From Geodermatophilus sp. DSM 44513 (GTDB lineage Bacteria > Actinomycetota > Actinomycetes > Mycobacteriales > Geodermatophilaceae): DNA of 64,000 bases. The position numbers and the translations under genes are program-made. The notes under the pieces were generated by a model. The model was not told the origin of the DNA. It made no database searches and saw only the letters and a list, made by a program, of their open reading frames with translations. Below are positions 28,177 through 37,209 of this stretch, piece after piece (within the stretch, counting starts at the first letter, position 1; each line of letters begins with the position of its first letter). The stretch spans positions 1,302,001 to 1,366,000 of the forward strand of contig NZ_CP135963.1 in the NCBI RefSeq assembly GCF_032460525.1, written 5' to 3'.

Positions 28177-29424
28177 GTGACCGCGACCAGCGATGAACTG
28201 GCCGACCTGCTCGACGAGCGGCTCGCCGCCGCCGACGAGCGGCTGCGCCGGCACTACCCGGGCGACACGGGGGACCGGCAGCCGGTGCACACCGTCTACG
28301 TGCCGGCCGACCGGTTCGCAGCGAGCGTGCCCCGGGACTGGGGGCGGGCGGCCCTCGTCCTCCTGGGCGAGCACGCGCCCACGGCGGCCGCCCTCGCCGA
28401 GGCCACCGGTGTCCCGGTGTCCCGGGCGGCCGATGCGCACGACCGCGTGCGGGACAAGCTGGCCCGGGAGCCGGTGGAGGACCTGCGGGTGGACTTCGAG
28501 GACGGCTACGGGCACCGCGGGGACGACGAGGAGGACCGTGCGGCCGCCGATGTCGCCGCGGCGCTGGCGGAGACCGCGCGGGCCGACGGGCGGCCGCCGT
28601 TCCTCGGCATCCGGTTCAAGGGCTTCGAGTCCCCGACCCGCCGCCGTGGCCTGCGCACCCTGGACCTGGTGCTGGCCGGGCTGGTGGGTGCCGGCGGCCT
28701 CCCCGAGGGCTTCCTGCTCACGCTGCCCAAGGTCACCTCGGTGGACCAGGTGGCGGCCATGGTCGAGGTCTGCGACCGGCTGGAGTCGGCGTACGCGCTG
28801 CCGGCCGGCCGGCTCCGCTTCGAGGTCCAGGTGGAGACCCCGCAGGCGCTGCTGGCCGCGGACGGCACCGTCACCGTGGCGCGGATGGTCGCCGCGTCGG
28901 CCGGCCGCTGCGTCGGGCTGCACTACGGCACCTTCGACTACAGCGCGGCGCTGGGGGTGGCCGCGGCGTACCAGAGCCCGGAGCACCCGGTGGCCGACCA
29001 CGCCAAGGCCGTCATGCAGGTGGCCGCGGCCGGCACCGGGGTGCGGCTGTCGGACGGGTCGACCAACGTCGTGCCGGTCGGGGGGCCGGAGGCCGTCCGG
29101 AGCGCGTGGCGGCTGCACGCCCGCCTGGTCACCCGGTCGCTGGAGCGCGGCTACTACCAGGGCTGGGACGTGCACCCGGGGCACCTGCCCACCCGCTACC
29201 TGGCCACCTACGCCTTCTTCCGCGGCGGGCTGGCCGACGCCGGCGACCGGATCCGGGGCTACCTCGAGCGCATCGAGGGCGGCGTGCTGGACGAGCCGGC
29301 CACCGCGCAGGCGCTGGCCGGCGCGGTGCTCCGCGGCGTCGACTGCGGCGCGGTCACGCCGGAGGAGGCGGCGGCCGCCACCGGGGTGGACCGGGCGCAG
29401 CTGGAGGTGCTGGCCCGCCGCTGA
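28177..29424 (+). CDS. DUF6986 protein, HpcH/HpaI aldolase-like (possible malate-synthase-like role)
   Basis: 415-aa protein related to the CitE/HpcH/malate-synthase TIM-barrel superfamily. Visible motifs are LRVDFEDGYGHRGDDEED (acidic metal-site region near 105), GIRFKGFESP, LTLPKVTS, FEVQVETPQALL (Glu ligand) and YYQGWDVHPGHLPTRY. It begins 133 bases from divergent uricase and precedes allantoinase, so it belongs with purine breakdown. A role in using glyoxylate from ureidoglycolate, as malate synthase does in some actinobacterial clusters, is plausible but unproven. The GTG at 28177 follows a weak ACGGGAGC. Confidence 0.7.
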   Translation: MTATSDELADLLDERLAAADERLRRHYPGDTGDRQPVHTVYVPADRFAASVPRDWGRAALVLLGEHAPTAAALAEATGVPVSRAADAHDRVRDKLAREPVEDLRVDFEDGYGHRGDDEEDRAAADVAAALAETARADGRPPFLGIRFKGFESPTRRRGLRTLDLVLAGLVGAGGLPEGFLLTLPKVTSVDQVAAMVEVCDRLESAYALPAGRLRFEVQVETPQALLAADGTVTVARMVAASAGRCVGLHYGTFDYSAALGVAAAYQSPEHPVADHAKAVMQVAAAGTGVRLSDGSTNVVPVGGPEAVRSAWRLHARLVTRSLERGYYQGWDVHPGHLPTRYLATYAFFRGGLADAGDRIRGYLERIEGGVLDEPATAQALAGAVLRGVDCGAVTPEEAAAATGVDRAQLEVLARR

Positions 29425-29440
29425 CCCGGTCGCGCCGGAG

Positions 29441-30913
29441 TCAGTCGACCCCCCGGCGGAGCAGCCGCCCGCGCGGGGTCCGGTGGTCGACCTCGGTGCC
29501 CCGGAGGAACGTCCGGCGCGCGACGCCGGACAGCGTCCGCCCCTGGTAGGGCGTCACCGGGTGGCGGTGGTGCAGCCTCCCGCCGTCCACCACGAGGGTC
29601 TGGTCGGGAGCGAAGACCACCAGGTCGGCGTCCTGGCCGAGGGCGATCCGCCCCTTGGACCGCAGCCCCAGCCGGTCGGCGGGGCGGGCGGCCATCCACT
29701 CGACGACCTGCCCCAGCTCCACGCCCCGCTGCCGGGCCTCGGTCCAGACCACGGACAGGGCCAGCTGCACCGAGGCGATGCCTCCCCAGGCGACGCCGAA
29801 GTCCCCGTTCTCGGGGTCCTTGAGGGCGGGGGTGGAGGGGGAGTGGTCGGAGGCGATGTAGTCGATGGTGCCGTCGAGCAGGCCCGCCCAGAGCTGCTCG
29901 CGGTTGGCGGACTCCCGGATCGGCGGGCAGCACTTGTACTCGGTGCCGCCGTCCGGGACGGCCTCGGAGACCAGGCTCAGGTAGTGCGGGCAGGTCTCGA
30001 CGGTGAGGTCCAGCCCGTCGGCCTTGGCGCTGCGCAGCATGGGCAGGGCGTCGGAGGACGACAGGTGCAGGACGTGCGTGCGCGCGCCGGTCCAGCGGGT
30101 GCGCTCGATGACCTCGGCGATCGCCAGGTTCTCCGCGCCGCGGGGCCGCGAGGCGAGGAACCGGTCGTAGCCGCCGCCCTCGGCGGCCGGGGCGCGGTCG
30201 ATGGCGCGGGCGTCCTCGGCGTGCACCACCATCAGCGCGTCGAACTCCCGCAGCACCCGCAGGGAGGACTCGAGCTCGTCCAGCGTCAGCGGGGGGAACT
30301 CGTCGACGCCGGAGTGCAGCAGGAAGCACTTGAACCCGAACACGCCGTCGTCGTGCAGCTCGCGCAGGTGGCCCTCGTTGCCCGGGACGGCGCCGCCCCA
30401 GAAGCCGACGTCGACGAAGACCTGCGGTGCCGCGACGAACTGCTTGAGCTGCAGGGCCGGACGGGTGACCGTCGAGGGGACCGAGTTCAGCGGCATGTCG
30501 ACGACGGTGGTGATGCCGCCGGCCGCGGCCGCCCGGGTGGCGGTGGCGAAGCCCTCCCACTCGGTGCGCCCGGGTTCGTTCACGTGGACGTGCGCGTCCA
30601 CCAGGCCGGGGATGAGCGTCTCGTCGTCGGCGAGGGTGACGACCTCGTCGCCCGGCAGGTCGGCGCCCAGCGGCTCGAGGGCGGTGATCCGGCCGCCGGT
30701 GACCCCGACCTCGCCGGCGACGGTGCCCGCCGGTGTCAGGACCCGCCGCCCGCGGACGACCAGGTCGAAGCCCGTGGACCGCGGCGCGGGGCGTGGTGTG
30801 GGGTCGGTGGCGACGTCCTGCCCCCGCTCGGCGCGCAGCCGGGCCAGCTGCTCGAGGACGGTCGCGGGGTCGTTGACGGCAGCCAGCCGCTGACGGGGTG
30901 CACCGTCGGGCAT
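29441..30913 (-). CDS. allB: Allantoinase
   Basis: Hydrolyses allantoin to allantoate. 490 aa, about 40 longer than usual because of an N-terminal extension before FDLVVRGRRVL. The dinuclear metal site of the dihydroorotase superfamily is complete: DAHVHVNEPGR (His108, His110), FKCFLLHSG (carboxylated Lys195), then VVHAED, HVLHLSS and ASDHSPS. ATG 30913 follows CAGGAGC. A start at 30952 is possible. It is convergent with the DUF6986 gene and divergent from allE. Confidence 0.93.
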   Translation of the reverse strand: MPDGAPRQRLAAVNDPATVLEQLARLRAERGQDVATDPTPRPAPRSTGFDLVVRGRRVLTPAGTVAGEVGVTGGRITALEPLGADLPGDEVVTLADDETLIPGLVDAHVHVNEPGRTEWEGFATATRAAAAGGITTVVDMPLNSVPSTVTRPALQLKQFVAAPQVFVDVGFWGGAVPGNEGHLRELHDDGVFGFKCFLLHSGVDEFPPLTLDELESSLRVLREFDALMVVHAEDARAIDRAPAAEGGGYDRFLASRPRGAENLAIAEVIERTRWTGARTHVLHLSSSDALPMLRSAKADGLDLTVETCPHYLSLVSEAVPDGGTEYKCCPPIRESANREQLWAGLLDGTIDYIASDHSPSTPALKDPENGDFGVAWGGIASVQLALSVVWTEARQRGVELGQVVEWMAARPADRLGLRSKGRIALGQDADLVVFAPDQTLVVDGGRLHHRHPVTPYQGRTLSGVARRTFLRGTEVDHRTPRGRLLRRGVD

Positions 30914-31032
30914 CGGTCGCTCCTGGGTCGGGGTGTTCGCCGGGCGCGTCGTCATCGTCCCGGACACGGCCTGCGGCAGCGTCGGGACACGGCAGGGCAC
31001 GGGTTACCACCGACGAGGAGAGGACGACCGAC

Positions 31033-31872
31033 GTGACGTCGACCAGGAACAGCTACTACGCGCCCCGGGGCGGGCTGCCCGGGCAGGGCGAGCTCACCAC
31101 CAACCGGGCGATGTTCACCGAGGCCTACGCCGTGCTGCCGCGGGGGACGATGACCGACATCGTCACCAGCGCCCTGCCGTTCTGGGAGCGCACCCGGCTG
31201 TGGGTGGTCGCCCGGCCGCTGTCCGGTTTCGCGGAGACCTTCTCCCAGTACGTCGTGGAGGTCTCACCCGGGGGCGGCAGCGACCGGCCGGAGACCGACC
31301 CGGCCGCGGAGGCGGTGCTCTTCGTCGTGGACGGCGCGGTGCGGCTGACGATCGGGGAGGCCTCGCACCGGCTGGAGCCGGGTGGGTACGCGTTCCTGCC
31401 GCCGGGGGCGGTGTGGACGCTGCACACCGACGGGGACGACGCGGCGCGATTCCACTGGATCCGCAAGGCCTACCAGCGCGTGGACGGCATCGACGTGCCC
31501 GAGCCGTTCGTCACTAACGAGCGCGACGTCGAGCCGGTGCCCATGCCCGACACCCACGGGGTGTGGTCGACGACCCGCTTCGTGGACCCGGCCGACGTCC
31601 GCCACGACATGCACGTCAACATCGTCACCTTCGAGCCCGGCGGGGTGATCCCGTTCCCGGAGACGCACGTGATGGAGCACGGGCTGTACGTGCTGGAGGG
31701 CAAGGCCGTCTACCTGCTCAACCAGGACTGGGTGGAGGTGGAGGCCGGTGACTTCATGTGGCTCCGCGCGTTCTGCCCGCAGGCCTGCTACGCCGGCGGC
31801 CCGGGGCGCTTCCGCTACCTGCTCTACAAGGACGTCAACCGGCACGCGCCGCTGAGCCGCCAGCTGCTCTGA
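31033..31872 (+). CDS. allE: (S)-ureidoglycine aminohydrolase
   Basis: Bicupin Mn enzyme that removes ammonia from (S)-ureidoglycine to give (S)-ureidoglycolate, the step after allantoate hydrolysis. 279 aa. The N-terminal NSYYAPRGGLPGQGELTTNR is typical of AllE. The second cupin has FPETHVMEHGLYVLEG with the metal-binding residues. GTG 31033 follows GAGGAGAGGA. It is divergent from allantoinase with 119 bases between. Allantoate amidohydrolase (allC) is absent from the window. Confidence 0.9.
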   Translation: MTSTRNSYYAPRGGLPGQGELTTNRAMFTEAYAVLPRGTMTDIVTSALPFWERTRLWVVARPLSGFAETFSQYVVEVSPGGGSDRPETDPAAEAVLFVVDGAVRLTIGEASHRLEPGGYAFLPPGAVWTLHTDGDDAARFHWIRKAYQRVDGIDVPEPFVTNERDVEPVPMPDTHGVWSTTRFVDPADVRHDMHVNIVTFEPGGVIPFPETHVMEHGLYVLEGKAVYLLNQDWVEVEAGDFMWLRAFCPQACYAGGPGRFRYLLYKDVNRHAPLSRQLL

Positions 31873-32301
31873 GTGCGCGCTGCTCCGTGCACGCGGCGGA
31901 GCGGGCGTAACGGCCTTGTCGCGTCGGGCTGTCCGCTCCACTACCAGCCGTACGCCAGACCGGTGGCGGACGGCGCCTCGCCTGACCGAGGCCTGCGAGG
32001 AGCGGCCCGGCGCGGTGGCCAGTCGCCCCACGTCGTCCCCGAGTCTCACGGCACACAAGCGGCATGGGTTCGACGCGAGGCCCATCGACGACTGAGATGT
32101 CGAGCCCCACTCGCAGGAGCCGATGTCGCCGAGCGAGCGCTATCGAGGACGTCGAGGGCCGCCCTCTCAATAGCTTCACTGGTTCCGGGCACATGGAAGC
32201 TAGCTGCTCTTTGAACCCGCTCAACCCCTAAGCGGAGCTACCCCACCCCCTCGGGCCGTTCTAGTCCGGTGCCTCGACCTGCGCCTTCCAAAAAGCCTCA
32301 G
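31873..32301. other. Gene-free stretch at the left end of the low-GC island
   Basis: No convincing coding frame. GC content falls clearly after about 32160. Short frames on both strands lack family features and ribosome binding sites. This may be the worn left edge of an older insertion. Confidence 0.5.
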
Positions 32302-32505
32302 TTAAGCAGAGAAGCCCAGCGTGCCCCACACCGTTTGACCCCGAGCGACACAGGTGTGAACCACTCGCTCGCCGTCGGAGTCGATAGCTTCGATAGACAG
32401 GACAAACTTGCCAGTCGACAAATCCACGCCAACACATCGAAGGAACAACGGTACGGCCTGCTCACCCGCAGTCTCGATTTCGGGAGGAGTGGGGTGGTCC
32501 GGCAC
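32302..32505 (-). CDS. Possible small hypothetical protein
   Basis: 67 codons from GTG 32505. The composition looks protein-like: Pro/Glu-rich start, VGVDLSTGKFVLSIEA and DSDGERVVH segments with alternating hydrophobic residues. A TAGTCT box lies nine bases upstream of the start, compatible with a leaderless transcript. I do not recognise a family. It lies in the low-GC region and could be a remnant. Confidence 0.35.
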   Translation of the reverse strand: MPDHPTPPEIETAGEQAVPLFLRCVGVDLSTGKFVLSIEAIDSDGERVVHTCVARGQTVWGTLGFSA

Positions 32506-32593
32506 TGACCGCCGAGACTAGCGCGTCACCCAGTCATTGTCGGGCCATCCGTCTACCCTCCGCGCGTAGGAACACGAGGGAAGGAGGGGTTCT

Positions 32594-33229
32594 GTGGCTG
32601 AGCTGTCGTGGATCGGCTGGGTGCTGGCGCTGCTCGGACTGCTCGCCGGCTTCATCTACTTCCGGCTGAATCGTAAGGTGAAGCGTATCGAGTGGAAGGT
32701 GGGCCTTGATTCGAACTTGATCTCGTTGCACCCAGGGACCACTTTGCACGAGCATGTCACCGTCAATGTTGGCAACGAAACACTAAAGCATCCTCGAGTC
32801 GTCATTGTCACAGTCAAGAACACGGGCAATGTTGGGCTTAGTACCAAGACGATGTACCGGCCGTTTTCACTGGTCGTGGATGAGGGAAGTGAGGCGCGAG
32901 GGATCAAGATGGTTCGCATTCGCGCAGGACACACAGATCAGGAGGATTTGCCAGCGACGTTCCCCTTGAAACCCGTCATCACGATCCCTGACACTTTGCT
33001 GAATTCAGGTGACGAGGTGCGATGCTCTCTGCTCATCGACGGCGTCCCGAACAGTGTCTCTCTAGTGGGTGAAGCCGAGGACTTCGTCATCAAAGGTCGG
33101 CGTGAGCCGTCACAAGAAGTGCTCGTAGCACGCATCAAGCTCCTTCAACGAGCGTCCCTCATCACGGCCACCACTGCGGTCGTGGGGTCGGCGTCCTCAG
33201 GGGTGATTGCATATCTAAGTGACCGGTAG
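32594..33229 (+). CDS. Hypothetical membrane protein in low-GC region
   Basis: 211 aa, not recognised. An N-terminal transmembrane helix (about 7-23) is followed by a basic LNRKVKRIEWK segment and a beta-rich soluble domain (VTVNVGNETLKHPRVVIVTVKNTGNVGLSTK, suggesting an immunoglobulin-like sandwich). A second helix comes near the C-terminus (LITATTAVVGSASSGVIAYL). GTG 32594 follows AAGGAGG, a strong site. Codon use is much more AT-rich than in the core genes, so it was probably acquired. It lies just outside the left copy of the tRNA-Gly repeat. Confidence 0.65.
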   Translation: MAELSWIGWVLALLGLLAGFIYFRLNRKVKRIEWKVGLDSNLISLHPGTTLHEHVTVNVGNETLKHPRVVIVTVKNTGNVGLSTKTMYRPFSLVVDEGSEARGIKMVRIRAGHTDQEDLPATFPLKPVITIPDTLLNSGDEVRCSLLIDGVPNSVSLVGEAEDFVIKGRREPSQEVLVARIKLLQRASLITATTAVVGSASSGVIAYLSDR

Positions 33230-33567
33230 CCATCGAGCTCACGCAGGACATCCATAAGGTGGCCCCTCGCACGCCAGCACCCCGCCGACGCGCTCGGAAC
33301 CCCGACCGGCTAACCACTTTCTGGGACGTCACCGTGTCCGGCTGCTGCCTCTACGACTCGTCAATCATCGGCTGGGGTGACTCGGGCAAGGCGCACTTGC
33401 CGACAACCAGGTCGAAGCTGCTGAGGTCGTCCGTCCTAGGGCCGTCCTTAATGGGGGAAGATCAGGGACAGGAGAGGAGTCCGGAGGGCGCCCAGGGGGC
33501 GCGGGCCTGGGTATCAAGATGCGGTTTTCGGCCTGGTCAGCGTGAGCAAGCGCCTGCTGAGTGATAG

Positions 33568-33612
33568 GGAGCGGGTGACCGGGATCGAACCGGCATGGCC
33601 AGCTTGGAAGGC
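33568..33612. repeat. Left attachment-site repeat (3' part of tRNA-Gly)
   Basis: 45 bases identical to 38407-38451 and in the same orientation, covering the 3' end to the anticodon loop of tRNA-Gly(TCC). The match stops sharply on both sides. This is the usual footprint of tyrosine-recombinase integration at a tRNA 3' end (attL-like). It is not a functional tRNA because the 5' half is absent. Confidence 0.85.
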
Positions 33613-34228
33613 AGGCCGCCCCGGGCCATATGCCCTGCTCAGGAGCTCGCTAGGGGTCTCATAGAGGCCGTTATGACCACTACGTGACCAATCGCCTTCC
33701 CCGGCGCTGCTACTTCGGCGGTTCCGAGATGCATGAGGTGTGTCCCTCTTGATCTTGAGGCTTCTCCGGTGACGCGGCCAGGACTGAACGGCCTCACAGA
33801 GGCTCGGTTCGGCCGTCCTCGATGGTCGGTCTTAACGCGGCGTGAGGTCATATCGGCCAAGGTGGTCCTGGTGGCATGGAGCCCATGCCTTCCAACAGGC
33901 GTGATCCGCGCGTCACGCCCACCCGAGCGGATGGCGTCGTCGCTGCCAGGCAGCAACGGGCCCTTGCCATCCGGGCTGCTGCCGGGTCAGGTCGTGGAGC
34001 TGCTGCGTGTCTCTCAGCGGCACACTCAACGCGACAACGGTTTCAGCTCGTGCCTTCCGAAGGGCCCGTCGGGTGCCAAATCAGACGCTCCAGTTGCTTC
34101 GCTCGCTTGCTCCGGGCTGCAACTACATGCCTCGGTTGATGCCCAGCGTCGAGCCGTAGAAGGCGTCGTTGCCCTTCATCTTGAGGGCGCGCTGGCCAAG
34201 CGTCTCCAGCATCCGACGGTGCGCGTAC

Positions 34229-34234
34229 TAACGT
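34229..34234 (+). promoter_or_regulatory. -10 box of a leaderless promoter for the DUF4365-TPR gene
   Basis: TAACGT, seven bases, then GTG 34242. It selects 34242 over the in-frame GTG at 34233, which lies inside the box. Confidence 0.5.
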
Positions 34235-34241
34235 GGTCCCT

Positions 34242-36209
34242 GTGAGCCCTAGCAGACCGCGGGAACATGTTCTCGAAGAAGAGTCCCGTCGGGCCTTCCA
34301 GGCCGCTCTGCCTGCCAAGTGGGTCCTACGGTCGACGGGGGAGGACGACTACGGCATCGACCGCGAGGTCGAAATCTTCGAGAATGGAACGACCACAGGG
34401 CTCACATTCAAGGTGCAGCTGAAGGCTAGCGAGCACCGGGATCCGTCGGGCCCTCTCCGCCGCGTCACCGTTGAGCATGTGCATTACTGGAAAAGCCTGG
34501 CTGTGCCAGTCCTTATCGCGTACTATATCGCCGATTCCGGTGAGCTTTTCGGTCGCTGGGCGCACACCGTAGGTCGCGAACCGGGATGGAATCCAGACGC
34601 ACAGACGACGACGATTCGCTTCGCGCCGAGTGATTCTCTGACCGACGTCAGTGACCGGCTACGCCGTGAAGTGATCATGCACCGGCAGTTGAGCGCGGGG
34701 CAGCTTCCACGCCCCTTGCCCCTGCGTCTCCGAGTCGCGCCCAGCTTCACCGTGGCTGCGCAGGCGGAGATCGCAGTGCGGATGCGTGCGGTGCTCGCTG
34801 CCAAGGGTCTGAGGAACGACGTGGAGATCCTCCCGGCCGGAGGCGGGGAGGATGTGCCGGCAGTCCTGCTCGAGGTTTCGGTTGATGGTGAAACGGCGAT
34901 TCGCGCCGCACTGCCAGGTGACTTCGCCTCGATCAGGATCACGGTGCCGCTTGCGGCCTACATGCATGACCGTGGCCTTGAGATGCTTGTCGCCGATCTC
35001 TTCGTCGCTGCCGCATGCGCCCTTGAGCGCATCGGTGCCAACGCGGCCGGGGCCAAGCTACTCAGGGAGACCGTTCGCAGCGCCTTCTTGGTGACCAGCC
35101 CGGAAGTTGCAGAGCCGGTCGCCGTGATGCTCGGCGAAGCCGGACTTCTGCAAGACGCCCTAATCCTTGTGCTCACGCTCAACGCGTGGGAGGACCCCCA
35201 GGCCCGCGACGCTGCCGACCGCTACTTCAACCTCGCATTGAGGGAAATCGGTTGGCTCGATGAGCAACTGCAGACGCTGCTGTTCGACAGCATGCGTCGG
35301 CGCGCTGAGATCGAGAAGTCGTCAGCGAACCCGCGCCGCGCCGGACGAGCTCACTACAACTTGGCTCAGGCGCTCAACGCCATGCGGCGAACGGAGGAAG
35401 CTCTGGATGAGTTAGAGCTCGCCCTCCAGTATGACCCTAGCTACGCCGAGCGGGACTACTTCTACCGGGAGCGCGGTGGCTTTCGCTGGACGGTGGGGGA
35501 CTTTGCGGGTGCTGCGCACGACTACGAAGTTGCGCTGACGAAGAGCGGAGACTCTGCCGAACTGCTGCCCCTCCGCGCAGATGCGCTGCTGTGGGCTGGC
35601 AAGTACGGGGAAGCTCTAGCTCTTCTGCGTGACTGGACGCCAACTGGACACGACCTCGACCGGTTGGCTGCCCTCGACTTGATCGTGTTGGAAGAGTTGA
35701 TGAGCGTCACCGGTCTCGATGAACAGGACAGACGGCCGGTCGACCTTGATGAGATCGCCGCCGTCGAGTCCGATCCCGAAGCGTTGGTGGCGCTACTTCG
35801 TCTGCGGGACGCCCTGCACCCCGCGATCTGGCACGCCCTCATCACCGATCTCGAGCGACAACTGCCTCGGATCATCACCGTTGCGCTGCTCATGTTGAAT
35901 CACGCGGGGGCCTGGGCAATGGCAACCGCTGTCGCCTCAGCGCTCCTGGACCGGGACGAGGCCGAGCCGCGTCTCCTTGAGTACCTCGTCGCGTCAGCAG
36001 TGCGATTGACGCCGGACGACGAGTACATGCAGGCGATTGAGGAACTTGCCGCTGGTATCGCATCCGACATGGGACCGGAGGAAGCATCGCGTCTGCGGAG
36101 CCGCGTGTACGAACAGATGGAGGCGCTACCGGACCGGCCGCTTCCGCACATCACCCGGATCATCATCGATCCTGACGCTGGCGATGGGGCCGCCGAGAGT
36201 AGGTCCTGA
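34242..36209 (+). CDS. DUF4365 nuclease-fold protein fused to TPR repeats
   Basis: 655 aa. The N-terminal about 150 residues are a DUF4365 domain, a PD-(D/E)XK-like nuclease fold: EESRRAF near 14, DDYGIDREVEIF with Asp40 and Glu44, then FKVQLKAS with Gln59 and Lys61, and the typical HYW near 81. A middle region of unknown fold follows, then TPR-like repeats at about 365-470 (AHYNLAQALNAMRRTEEALDEL, RDYFYRERGG, ALLWAGKYGEALALL) and a helical C-terminus. DUF4365 proteins occur in mobile islands and defence neighbourhoods. Lower GC than the core and the position inside a tRNA-flanked element support acquisition. An anti-phage role is inference. Confidence 0.75.
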   Translation: MSPSRPREHVLEEESRRAFQAALPAKWVLRSTGEDDYGIDREVEIFENGTTTGLTFKVQLKASEHRDPSGPLRRVTVEHVHYWKSLAVPVLIAYYIADSGELFGRWAHTVGREPGWNPDAQTTTIRFAPSDSLTDVSDRLRREVIMHRQLSAGQLPRPLPLRLRVAPSFTVAAQAEIAVRMRAVLAAKGLRNDVEILPAGGGEDVPAVLLEVSVDGETAIRAALPGDFASIRITVPLAAYMHDRGLEMLVADLFVAAACALERIGANAAGAKLLRETVRSAFLVTSPEVAEPVAVMLGEAGLLQDALILVLTLNAWEDPQARDAADRYFNLALREIGWLDEQLQTLLFDSMRRRAEIEKSSANPRRAGRAHYNLAQALNAMRRTEEALDELELALQYDPSYAERDYFYRERGGFRWTVGDFAGAAHDYEVALTKSGDSAELLPLRADALLWAGKYGEALALLRDWTPTGHDLDRLAALDLIVLEELMSVTGLDEQDRRPVDLDEIAAVESDPEALVALLRLRDALHPAIWHALITDLERQLPRIITVALLMLNHAGAWAMATAVASALLDRDEAEPRLLEYLVASAVRLTPDDEYMQAIEELAAGIASDMGPEEASRLRSRVYEQMEALPDRPLPHITRIIIDPDAGDGAAESRS

Positions 36210-36318
36210 CGACCTCTGACGCGGGCTTACCCCCGGGCTGGACCCACGACTGCTCGTCGCTCGACAACTCAACCGCGCGCGGCCGCCACCTGACCGAGGG
36301 TTCGGCCGCCGGTCGCTT

Positions 36319-37209
36319 TCAAGCCGAGGGGGCCTGATTCTGGCCCGTGTAGTTGAGGCTGCGGACCCTACCGTCCTCTTCGTGGTCCGATGTTCCCGTC
36401 GGATTCGGGTAGACGGCTGCGAGCGCGTGACGCATGTCCGACGGACTGTTGAGGGTGAAGCCAGAGGTCGACGGAAAGCCGTGGGTGGCTCGGGATACGA
36501 GCAGTCCGATGACGATGTACGGACTGCCCACGTCGACGAGAGTGAGATTGAGAAGCGCTCCCTGCATGTCCAGAAGGGGATTGCGCGTTGGGGTGAATAG
36601 GCCACTTGTGTGACGTGGCCCCTGGTAATGGGGAAAGCGGCGAGGGAGGACCAGACGCCCCCCGGACAGAACCCCCTGCGACAAATACGAGCGGGGGTAG
36701 ACGAAACCTTCAATAATGCAGGCACTCCAGTCACCCAGGGTGCAGTCGCGGTAGTACACATCATGGCCCCCAAAGGCGAGAGTGTCACGAATGCGCACTT
36801 GCTCTTTGTAATCATCGAGCCCCCACGCCAATAGTCCAAAGGTAGGCCCATCGGTGGCCAATGGGCTCGTCAAACGGTTTGCGATGAGCCCTAGGCCCTT
36901 GGGCTGGCCGTCGCCATCTCGCCCCGAAACGATTCGTCCTTGTCGCTCGCCGGAAAACTGAACAAATCCGTCAAGGTGTAATGACAGCTTGACTCTATCG
37001 TCCGCCGTGTAGGGCACGACGTCGGCCGTTGGCAGCATTAGCTCGCTACGGCTGTAGTCGACGGGGAACTTCATGAGGAAGCCCTGTCGCGCTGAATGGT
37101 AGGGGGCGGTGACGGCGAAGCCGCCGTCGGATAGTCCCACGATCTTCGTTAGGAGGCGAAGCGTGCCATTGTGGTCCGCTATTGCGATACGAATTCCTTG
37201 CTGGGTCAC
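36319..37209 (-). CDS. Hypothetical protein of the island, unrecognised
   Basis: 296 aa, GTG start at 37209 with AAAGGA nine bases upstream. It appears soluble and beta-rich, with segments such as DDRVKLSLHLDGFVQFSGE, GLLAWGLDDYKEQ and PYIVIGLLVSR; no signal peptide, membrane helix or known catalytic motif is seen. It is convergent with the DUF4365-TPR gene, 109 bases apart, so the two are not an operon. GC and codon use are low as in the rest of the island. I do not recognise the family. Confidence 0.6.
   Translation of the reverse strand: MTQQGIRIAIADHNGTLRLLTKIVGLSDGGFAVTAPYHSARQGFLMKFPVDYSRSELMLPTADVVPYTADDRVKLSLHLDGFVQFSGERQGRIVSGRDGDGQPKGLGLIANRLTSPLATDGPTFGLLAWGLDDYKEQVRIRDTLAFGGHDVYYRDCTLGDWSACIIEGFVYPRSYLSQGVLSGGRLVLPRRFPHYQGPRHTSGLFTPTRNPLLDMQGALLNLTLVDVGSPYIVIGLLVSRATHGFPSTSGFTLNSPSDMRHALAAVYPNPTGTSDHEEDGRVRSLNYTGQNQAPSA

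Larger units (their letters stand above)
33230..34241. other. Gene-poor stretch with attachment site and gene remnants
   Basis: About 1 kb with no supported intact gene. It holds the left 45-bp tRNA-Gly repeat (33568-33612), an imperfect TGACCAC-type repeat near 33673, and, on the minus strand at about 34135-34221, a 29-codon frame ending in a stop (MLETLGQRALK ... GINRGM) that looks like the end of a lost gene. Longer frames across 33259-33564 and 33733-34245 have shadow-like composition. Confidence 0.5.

Noticed and set aside
33571..33650. A second tRNA-Gly gene
   Set aside because: Only the 3' part matches; the sequence diverges at 33613 and no D arm or 5' acceptor strand can be formed.
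33733..34245. A 170-codon plus-strand frame
   Set aside because: No family features; it overlaps the start of the DUF4365-TPR gene and is opposed by a minus-strand remnant.
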